Origin: Flavobacterium sp. Root935 | GTDB taxonomy: Bacteria; Bacteroidota; Bacteroidia; Flavobacteriales; Flavobacteriaceae | DNA length: 64,000 nt | Assembly (NCBI RefSeq): GCF_001429295.1 | Contig: NZ_LMJL01000008.1 | Coordinates: 205,587 to 269,586 of the forward strand | Direction of reading: 5' to 3' | Shown: positions 57,979 to 64,000 of the stretch, one piece after another | Layout of the letters: every line of letters begins with the position of its first letter | Position numbering within the stretch: the stretch's first letter is position 1 | Position numbers and translations under genes: made by a program | The notes under the pieces: model-generated | Database searches by the model: none | The model's input: the letters and a program-made list of their open reading frames with translations, nothing else | Told to the model about the DNA's origin: nothing

Positions 57979-59092
57979 AATGAATTTCATCATGAATTTT
58001 ACCTGACTTATATTTTAAAGAAGCTCCCTGTCTTTCGGTAGAAAACGCTTTAATTTCAGAGACAATAGAAAGCGCAATTTCTTCTGCTGTTTCAGAACCA
58101 ATATCTAGTCCGATTGGACTGTAAATTCTATTAAGCTGTTCTTCATTTAGAAAAACACCTTCTTTTTCGAGATCATCCAGCATTCGGTTCAACTTTGATT
58201 TTGGACCTAAAATACCAATGTACTGGCAGTTTGTTTCTAGTAATAATTTTAGAATTCCCAGATCATATTTGTAATTGTGCGTCATTAAAACGAAATACGT
58301 TTGATCGTCAATACTAATATGCTCTAAAAATTGTTCGGGCTTTGTAACAAAAACCTGATCTGCTTTTGGGAAACGTTTTTGTACGGCATGAGTGGCACGG
58401 CCTTCGGCAACGGTAATTTTCCATCCTAGAATCGAAACCATTTCTACTAACGGCTGTACATCATTTCCTGCGCCTGCAATAACTAGAGAAATTGGAGGTT
58501 TTATATATTCAATTAAAGCTTCACCATCATTTTTTTCCTGAAGTTTTTTAACTACCGAGGTTTTGGTTTCAAGAACTTCTTTTACATCCGAAATTAAACT
58601 CAAAACTTCATCATTATGATTTAAAATAGGACTGTCTTTTCTGAAAAATAATGTGGTTCCAATCTGAGAAGCATTTCTTTTTAAAGAAAAAACAGTAACA
58701 ATAACAGCTTCTTTCCTTTCTAATTCTAATTGCTGTAAAAGCTGAATTGAATTATTCTGAGCATCATCGTCAATGTATTCAAAAAGAATATGTACTATTC
58801 CGTTACAACCAAGCTGTAGACCAACTTCGGCATCATTTTCATTACTTGTGTTATAAGTGACTAGTTTATTTTGTTTTTGATTAATCGAGAGAAGTGCTTT
58901 TCGTAAAGCATCTCCTTCCAGGCATCCGCCGCTTATTGCGCCGGTCAGCAAACCATCTTCTGTAACCAACATTCTTGCGCCTGCCTGCCTGTATGAAGAT
59001 CCTTCGACTTTAACTACAGTAGCCAGGGCTGTTTTTTTTCCTTCGGATTTTGCTCGAGAATATGCTTTTAGTATTTCGCTGATTTCTTTCAT
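57968..59092 (-). CDS. XdhC/CoxI-family cofactor maturation protein
   Basis: A 374-residue protein from the ATG at 59092. Seen: XdhC_CoxI domain (about 10-80, GSSYRQAGARMLVTEDGLLTGAISGGCLEGD, with the cysteine in SGGCLE); C-terminal Rossmann-type domain (about 185-345, PPISLVIAGAGNDVQPLVEMVSILGW...). XdhC proteins bind the molybdenum cofactor, protect it during sulfuration and hand it to the hydroxylase. The gene lies upstream of and overlaps the MocA gene, as in PaoD/XdhC modules. Confidence 0.92.
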   Translation of the reverse strand: MKEISEILKAYSRAKSEGKKTALATVVKVEGSSYRQAGARMLVTEDGLLTGAISGGCLEGDALRKALLSINQKQNKLVTYNTSNENDAEVGLQLGCNGIVHILFEYIDDDAQNNSIQLLQQLELERKEAVIVTVFSLKRNASQIGTTLFFRKDSPILNHNDEVLSLISDVKEVLETKTSVVKKLQEKNDGEALIEYIKPPISLVIAGAGNDVQPLVEMVSILGWKITVAEGRATHAVQKRFPKADQVFVTKPEQFLEHISIDDQTYFVLMTHNYKYDLGILKLLLETNCQYIGILGPKSKLNRMLDDLEKEGVFLNEEQLNRIYSPIGLDIGSETAEEIALSIVSEIKAFSTERQGASLKYKSGKIHDEIHYGK

Positions 59093-59162
59093 ATAAATAT
59101 TCGCCAACAAAATTTACGTGACGTCTTTTGAACAAGTGATTATAAAAATACAAATTAAAAAT

Positions 59163-59939
59163 TTAAAGCGAAATAATTCCCATAACAAAAGCCGTCTGCA
59201 CTGCCTCTGCCGTATTGGTTACTTTTAGTTTTTCAATAATATTCTGTCTATGACGACGAACTGTATATACGGAGATATGCATTTCTGAAGCGATCTGCTC
59301 GCTTTTGTTTCCTTTTGCAACGCTGTTTAAAACTTCTATTTCTCTTTTTGAAAGAATATTTTCAACCTGATTTTTATACTTCTCAGATTCTATTACTTCG
59401 CCCGTTTGTATATTGATAATTTTTCCATCGATTCCTGTTCGGGGCTGTAGATCTGTTGAAGGTAAATATAAACATAAGGCCAAAGAAATACTGCCGTTGC
59501 TGAATGTTTTGAGATAAATAGTGCGATGATTGATATACGAACATTTTTCTACAGAATCTCTCATTCTTAAACGACTGAAAGTACTGTAATTACTATATTC
59601 TTCTTGTGGAATTCCTTTTAAAAACTGATAAAAATTGAGTTCTAAAACATGACGTTCGACTAAATCATCTGGATTTATTTTGGTAAAAATACATTCTTCA
59701 AAAGCCGAATCAATTACCGAATTTGCATCTGGAAGTCCGAATACAGCACCGAAACTTCCCGCATAGATATAACTGCAATCTGACTGATAATCGGATAGAA
59801 CTGCCACACATTGTTCAATCTTTACATAATTGCTCACAAATTGTTTGTACATTTCAATATCATTTGATTCTCCAATATCAAATTTTTGTTCTAAAAATGT
59901 AGTAATTAATTGGTTTTCGATTGAAAGCTTCTGTGGCAT
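59163..59939 (-). CDS. LuxR-family transcriptional regulator
   Basis: A 258-residue protein. The N-terminal 180 residues look like a PAS-type sensory domain (IYAGSFGAVFGLPDANSVIDSAFEECIFTKINPDDL); the C-terminal LuxR-type HTH spans about 192-250 (LSKREIEVLNSVAKGNKSEQIASEMHISVYTVRRHRQNIIEKLKV). No receiver domain. It lies 70 bases upstream of XdhC on the same strand and may regulate the maturation genes or the hydroxylase; this is inferred from position only. Confidence 0.85.
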   Translation of the reverse strand: MPQKLSIENQLITTFLEQKFDIGESNDIEMYKQFVSNYVKIEQCVAVLSDYQSDCSYIYAGSFGAVFGLPDANSVIDSAFEECIFTKINPDDLVERHVLELNFYQFLKGIPQEEYSNYSTFSRLRMRDSVEKCSYINHRTIYLKTFSNGSISLALCLYLPSTDLQPRTGIDGKIINIQTGEVIESEKYKNQVENILSKREIEVLNSVAKGNKSEQIASEMHISVYTVRRHRQNIIEKLKVTNTAEAVQTAFVMGIISL

Positions 59940-60040
59940 TTAAAAGAGGAATTGGTTAATTTTACGTATTGCCCTTCTTGAAAAGCAATTTTAATTTTGG
60001 AAAACTAAAAATATCATTTAATATCCCAAAAAAGACCATT

Positions 60041-60790
60041 ATGAAAACATTTTTTTACAAGACATTCATTATTTCAAGCCTTTCTATATTTCTAAGCTGT
60101 AATTCTAAAAATGAAACTACAAAAGCGACAACTGCAGAAGAAACCAAAAAAGATTCAGCATTTGTAAATGGTTCACCTTGTGATATTAAATTATCTGCCA
60201 TACATTTTACAAAAGCAGTTAACGGTGCAGATACTTTAATTAAAACTGAAAAAGACGAAAAAATTATATTTAAAGCAGGCGAAAAATCAGATTACTTTTC
60301 AGATCCTGATGGAAAATTATCCAATAACACTGCTCCAATGCTTTTGTCTAAAGTCGATAACACGAAACCTTTTACACTTACAGCAAAAGTAACTCCAGAA
60401 TTTACCGAAAAAGGATTATATAATGCTGGTGTTTTATACATTTATGTAAATGATAGTTTCTACCAAAAATTTTGTTTTGAACAAGACGAAAGAGGAAATC
60501 ACAGAGTTGTAACGGTACGCACAATGGGTACTTCTGATGATAACAATCATGATGTTGTAAAACAGCCGTCTATTTACATGAAAATTTCTTCGGATACCAA
60601 AACGGTTGCCAGCTATTATTCTCTTGATAAGAAAAACTGGCAGATGGTTCGATTGTATAAAAATAATTATCCAAAAGAAATCTGGGCTGGAATTAGTACG
60701 CAGTGCCCCGTAGATAAAGGAACTCAAAGCACATTTGATCAAATTAACTTGGAAGAAAAAAGTGTATCTGATTTTCGTTTAGGGATTTAA
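60041..60790 (+). CDS. DUF1349-domain lipoprotein
   Basis: A 249-residue lipoprotein from the ATG at 60041, with lipobox FLSC (Cys20); the longer frame from 59969 lacks support. The mature part (about 45-249) fits DUF1349, a concanavalin-like sandwich: FTLTAKVTPEFTEKGLYNAGVLYIYVNDSFYQKFCFEQDERGNHRVVTVRT...SWYYSLDKKNWQMVRL-type strands and AGISTQCPVDKGTQSTFDQI. Similar domains bind or cut carbohydrates, but many are uncharacterised. A single gene, divergent from the LuxR regulator. Confidence 0.8.
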   Translation: MKTFFYKTFIISSLSIFLSCNSKNETTKATTAEETKKDSAFVNGSPCDIKLSAIHFTKAVNGADTLIKTEKDEKIIFKAGEKSDYFSDPDGKLSNNTAPMLLSKVDNTKPFTLTAKVTPEFTEKGLYNAGVLYIYVNDSFYQKFCFEQDERGNHRVVTVRTMGTSDDNNHDVVKQPSIYMKISSDTKTVASYYSLDKKNWQMVRLYKNNYPKEIWAGISTQCPVDKGTQSTFDQINLEEKSVSDFRLGI

Positions 60791-60924
60791 TTTCAATTTT
60801 TACGATACCTTTTTTATTGTTTAGGTAATCATTTTTTAAAATGATTGTATGATTTATAGGACTAAGTTTTGTATTTTTATATTTATCAAAAATAAAATAT
60901 TACCTAACTTTAATAAAAAACTAC

Positions 60925-61257
60925 ATGGGAAAATTTGTAATTACTAAAAGAACCAACGGTGAATTTCAATTTAATTTGAAAGCTGGAAATGGCCAGACAA
61001 TTTTGAGCAGCGAAGGTTACTCTACAAAAGCAGGTGCTGAAAACGGAATCGAATCTGTAAAAACAAACTCGCAGGATGATTCTCGTTACAACAAAGAAGA
61101 ATCCAAAAGTGGTAAACCGTATTTTACATTAAAAGCTGGAAACGGACAGATAATTGGTTCTAGCGAAATGTATGAAAGTACTTCTGCAAGAGATAATGGA
61201 ATTGCATCTGTAAAATCAAATGCTCCAGACGCAGTAATTGACGATCAAACAGTATAA
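60925..61257 (+). CDS. YegP-like protein, two DUF1508 repeats
   Basis: A 110-residue protein with two copies of the DUF1508 motif: GEFQFNLKAGNGQTILSSEGY...GIESVKTNS (about 11-49) and PYFTLKAGNGQIIGSSEMYES...GIASVKSNA (about 63-102). Small cytoplasmic proteins of this kind occur widely; no reaction is known. It ends at a strong terminator. Confidence 0.92.
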   Translation: MGKFVITKRTNGEFQFNLKAGNGQTILSSEGYSTKAGAENGIESVKTNSQDDSRYNKEESKSGKPYFTLKAGNGQIIGSSEMYESTSARDNGIASVKSNAPDAVIDDQTV

Positions 61258-61278
61258 TATAAACTTTTTCAAACATAA

Positions 61279-61304
61279 AAAAAGCGAGGCATGCCTCGCT
61301 TTTT
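61279..61304. terminator. bidirectional terminator
   Basis: A near-perfect palindrome AAAAAGCGAGGC-AT-GCCTCGCTTTTT between the convergent YegP-like and LutC genes. Confidence 0.9.
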
Positions 61305-61324
61305 CTTTATCTCTATATTTTATT

Positions 61325-61912
61325 TTAATCCAATAAAAACACAATCAATCCTCTGGCTCCATGAGCACCTAGAACCAAAGACTGCTCGATATCTGCGGTT
61401 TTTGACGGACCTGCGATAAAAGTTCCGAAACCGTATTCCATGTTTCCAATTCTATTATACGCTTGCTGCATAGTTGGTAAAATGTCTTTTTTGTGAACCA
61501 CAATTGCTAAATACTGCGCAATAAAAGGTGCCACGCGTTGTCCTAAAATATCATCTGTTACCCAAAGTCCGCTGTTTTCTGCTACGCCAAAATGTGCTTT
61601 TATAACTGTTAATTCAACATTCTGCAGTGAATGCGGATCGACCGTTTTCCAGTCTAAAGAAGCAATTTCAGAAAGTTCTGGAAGCGTTGTAATGAGCCTT
61701 TTTTCTAAGTTATAATTCGATTTGATGTAATTGATGATTTCATTATAATCAGCAACTTCAACTAGGTCGCCACCAATTCCTTTTAAAACTGTTTTATACG
61801 TTTCCAGCACATCAAATTGTTCTGAACCTAAAAGACTTAAATCTGGCAGATCAGCAACCAAATCAGGCTGATTCAGTTTTATTCTATTTAAAATTTCTGC
61901 TTTACTACTCAT
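61325..61912 (-). CDS. lutC: lactate utilization protein C (LUD domain)
   Basis: A 195-residue LUD-domain protein, subunit of the LutABC complex that oxidises L-lactate to pyruvate. Seen: the C-terminal FIAGPSKTADIEQSLVLGAHGARGLIVFLLD, a very conserved family end, and VELTVIKAHFGVAENSGLWVTD. It overlaps the end of the LutB gene by 8 bases. Confidence 0.93.
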   Translation of the reverse strand: MSSKAEILNRIKLNQPDLVADLPDLSLLGSEQFDVLETYKTVLKGIGGDLVEVADYNEIINYIKSNYNLEKRLITTLPELSEIASLDWKTVDPHSLQNVELTVIKAHFGVAENSGLWVTDDILGQRVAPFIAQYLAIVVHKKDILPTMQQAYNRIGNMEYGFGTFIAGPSKTADIEQSLVLGAHGARGLIVFLLD

Positions 61913-63305
61913 TCTTTTTATCTTTAGATTCTCTTGAATTTTTCTTGTACCATTCTCTAAACGATTCTTCTGGAACGTCTGGCATTTCGCGTTGATCGTA
62001 CCATTTATTCATCTTATTATTGACCATTCCAGGAATATTTTTCATTACAAATCGGCCTGATTTTCCAGCAATATTAAAGATTGTCGGATTGGCCAAAACT
62101 TTTGCCATCGTTTTCATAGCAACGGTTTTTGCTGTTGGCGTATAACCGTCTTTCACCAAAACCTGACGCCATTTGTACAATTGATCGTGAATATCAATCT
62201 TAACAGGACAAACGTTTGTACAAGAGCCGCAAAGCGTACTTGCAAATGGCAAATCGGCATTTTTGCTCATGTCTAAATTGGGTGCTAAAATAGAACCAAT
62301 TGGACCTGCAACTGCATTGTGATAACTATGTCCGCCGCTTCGTCTGTAAACTGGGCAGGTATTCATACAAGCGCCGCAGCGAATACATTTCAAAGAATTT
62401 CTAAAATCTTCTCTGCCTAACTGCTTGCTTCTTCCGTTATCTACAATTACAATGTGCATTTCCTGACCGTCTCTTGGCTTTTTGAAATGACTAGAAAAAG
62501 TTGTTATAGGCTGACCCGTTGCGCTTCTTGCCAATAATCTCAGAAAAACACCTAAATGTTCTCTTTTCGGAACTAGTTTTTCAAATCCCATACACGCGAT
62601 GTGGACGTCTGCAAGATGCGCGCCCATATCCGCATTTCCTTCATTCGTACAAACTACAAATTCACCCGTTTCTGCGACAGCAAAATTTACTCCAGTTAGC
62701 GCCACTTTTCTAGTCAGGAAAGTATTTCTTAAACTATGACGCGCTGATTCTGTTAAATACTGCGGATTGAAATTTCCTTTTTCGGTACCTAAATGTTCGT
62801 GAAAAGTTTCGCTTACATCTTCTTTCTTTAAGTGAATCGCCGGAAGTACAATGTGGCTCGGCGGTTCTTTTCGAAGCTGGACGATATATTCACCTAAATC
62901 AGAATCGATAACTTCAATTCCTTTTTCGGCTAAATAATCATTTAAATGGCATTCTTCTGTAAGCATCGATTTGGATTTCACCATTTGCTTTACATCATGT
63001 TTTGCCATGATCGAATGCACTATTTCGTTATGCTCTTTGGCATCTGCTGCCCAATGCACAATTATTCCGTTTCGCTGAGCATTAGCTTCAAATTCAACTA
63101 AATAGTCATGAATATTGGAGAGTACATTATTTTTGATTTTGGAAGCGGTTTCCCGAAGCAGTTCCCAATCGGCAATTTGATGAGCAGATTTATCACGTTT
63201 CGCACGCACAAACCAAAGTGTTTCATCATGCCAATTGACACGCTCTACATCTTTGTTGAATTTGGTTGCGGCTTCGCTGTGCGGTATTATTTTTTCTGAT
63301 GACAT
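61905..63305 (-). CDS. lutB: lactate utilization iron-sulfur protein B
   Basis: A 466-residue protein: LUD domain (about 65-300, with VNFAVAETGEFVVCTNEGNAD) and two 4Fe-4S motifs, C307-x2-C310-x2-C313-x3-C317 (CIRCGACMNTC) and C359-x2-C362-x3-C366 (CGSCTNVC). It is the electron-carrying subunit of the lactate-oxidising complex. Co-transcribed with lutC; the gap to lutA upstream (171 bases) holds an inverted repeat. Confidence 0.94.
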   Translation of the reverse strand: MSSEKIIPHSEAATKFNKDVERVNWHDETLWFVRAKRDKSAHQIADWELLRETASKIKNNVLSNIHDYLVEFEANAQRNGIIVHWAADAKEHNEIVHSIMAKHDVKQMVKSKSMLTEECHLNDYLAEKGIEVIDSDLGEYIVQLRKEPPSHIVLPAIHLKKEDVSETFHEHLGTEKGNFNPQYLTESARHSLRNTFLTRKVALTGVNFAVAETGEFVVCTNEGNADMGAHLADVHIACMGFEKLVPKREHLGVFLRLLARSATGQPITTFSSHFKKPRDGQEMHIVIVDNGRSKQLGREDFRNSLKCIRCGACMNTCPVYRRSGGHSYHNAVAGPIGSILAPNLDMSKNADLPFASTLCGSCTNVCPVKIDIHDQLYKWRQVLVKDGYTPTAKTVAMKTMAKVLANPTIFNIAGKSGRFVMKNIPGMVNNKMNKWYDQREMPDVPEESFREWYKKNSRESKDKKNE

Positions 63306-63356
63306 TTTTAATTATTTAAAAGTCAATTTTGAAATCTTTATTATTGGTATGTTCTA

Positions 63357-63456
63357 TTTAACCGCCAAGTTCGCAAGGTTTTACGCAAGGTTCACAAAGC
63401 TAATTTTTAATCTTAGCGTGCTTTGCGTATTTTTCTTTGCGAACTTTGCGGTTAAA
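63357..63456. repeat. inverted repeat of the AACCGC-AAG family inside the lut genes
   Basis: TTTAACCGCCAAGTTCGCAAGG and following bases (63357-63390) match the inverse of 63420-63456 (...CTTTGCGAACTTTGCGGTTAAA) with few differences. It separates lutA and lutB and resembles the arms at 12017 and 14129. Confidence 0.7.
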
Positions 63457-63476
63457 AAATACACTCAACATTTATT

Positions 63477-64000
63477 TTAATTTTCGAGTGAATTTAATAT
63501 TTCAGCAATATGAATCGTTTTGATCTTGCTTTTTTGTCTTTTTAAAATACCTTCTAAATGCATTAAGCAAGACATATCGCCTCCAGTGATATAATCCACA
63601 TCATGGCTTTCGTGATCTTTAATACGGTCTTGTCCCATTTTCACAGAAACCGCTTCTTCAGTAACACAAAATGTACCTCCAAAACCACAGCATTCGTCTT
63701 TTCTGGTTAAAGCAACCAAATCAAGACCTTCAATATTATGTAATAATTGTTCTGGTTTAGAGAAAAAAGGTGCATTTAATTCAGACATCTGCGAAAGCTT
63801 TAATCCACGCTGACCGTGACAGCTTACGTGCATTCCAACTTTATAAGGAAATCTTCCGTCGATATGGTCGATTTTTAAAATGTCGGTTATAAATTCTGTT
63901 AGTTCGTAAACCGTATTTCGAATTGCTGCTGCTTTATCTTCTTGGTTTTCGTCGTGCAAATGGTCTTTTACATGCAAAACACAACTTCCGGAAGGACAGA
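63477..64000 (-). CDS. lutA: lactate utilization Fe-S protein A, 5' end cut by the window
   Basis: The C-terminal 174 residues of a protein of about 245. Seen: CPSGSCVLHVKD (the frame continues through the window end, so the apparent start near 63977 is not real), VSCHGQRGL, ECCGFGGTFCV and the closing GDMSCLMHLEGILKR, the cysteine-rich CCG domain of LutA (YkgE). It works with LutB and LutC in lactate oxidation. The N-terminal part lies beyond 64000. Confidence 0.93.
   Translation of the reverse strand, partial: CPSGSCVLHVKDHLHDENQEDKAAAIRNTVYELTEFITDILKIDHIDGRFPYKVGMHVSCHGQRGLKLSQMSELNAPFFSKPEQLLHNIEGLDLVALTRKDECCGFGGTFCVTEEAVSVKMGQDRIKDHESHDVDYITGGDMSCLMHLEGILKRQKSKIKTIHIAEILNSLEN

Noticed and set aside
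59969..60040. Upstream start for the DUF1349 lipoprotein
   Set aside because: The lipobox signal starts at 60041; the extra residues have no support.

Overview
The window is low-GC DNA with weak or absent Shine-Dalgarno sites, promoter-like TAnnTTTG elements, RagB/SusD and SusC pairs, a hybrid two-component sensor, C-terminal sorting domains of the type IX secretion system (T9SS) and gliding-type Bacteroidota gene style. Together these point to a flavobacterium, most likely the genus Flavobacterium. This is inference from gene families; no marker rRNA lies in the window.

Layout. 1-960: a REP-associated tyrosine transposase (RAYT) beside a duplicated cassette of REP palindromes. 1.0-3.5 kb: small housekeeping or unknown genes (CinA-like, an acidic repeat protein, two small proteins, a SpoIIAA-like protein). 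3.9-26.1 kb: a locus that looks built for fungal-type cell walls (chitin plus beta-1,3-glucan). It holds an ECF sigma/FecR pair, an STN-containing SusC and its SusD, a secreted PI-PLC-like protein, a secreted phosphoesterase, three large T9SS-exported multidomain hydrolases (GH18, GH64, GH16), and a membrane sensor with a beta-propeller and LuxR-type HTH. 26.4-29 kb: HAD phosphatase, Nudix hydrolase, DUF4861 protein. 29.1-50.6 kb: a second utilisation locus for a glucuronate-containing polysaccharide. It has a LacI-type regulator with no canonical start codon, YhcH-like cupin, KDPG aldolase, fructuronate reductase-like SDR, mannonate dehydratase, a beta-helix protein (candidate lyase), a hybrid two-component regulator, SusC/SusD, GH88 and two GH2 enzymes. 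50.7-51.8 kb: DUF2911 protein and an orphan. 51.9-59.9 kb: a periplasmic molybdenum hydroxylase (PaoABC-like) with a cysteine desulfurase, XdhC and MocA maturation factors and a LuxR regulator. 60-61.3 kb: DUF1349 lipoprotein and YegP-like protein. 61.3-64 kb: the LutABC lactate oxidation genes, with LutA cut by the window end.

The two polysaccharide loci follow the two known Bacteroidota control designs: sigma/anti-sigma with an STN-bearing SusC in the first, and a hybrid two-component sensor with a SusC lacking STN in the second. In the second, GH88 and GH2 beta-glucuronidase would release (unsaturated) glucuronate outside the cytoplasm, and UxuB-like, UxuA and Eda steps would take it to pyruvate and glyceraldehyde 3-phosphate; uronate isomerase (UxaC) and KDG kinase are not in the window.

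The strongest unexplained signal is between the genes. Many intergenic gaps hold a long inverted repeat assembled from 6-12 base words (for example CGCAAAG, GTGAAATG, CGCAGATTT, CTTAGAAC). The words differ from gap to gap, but the two arms within a gap match closely, up to 29 bp perfectly, and several are nested. This pattern recurs at more than a dozen sites here and is the observation most worth following up.
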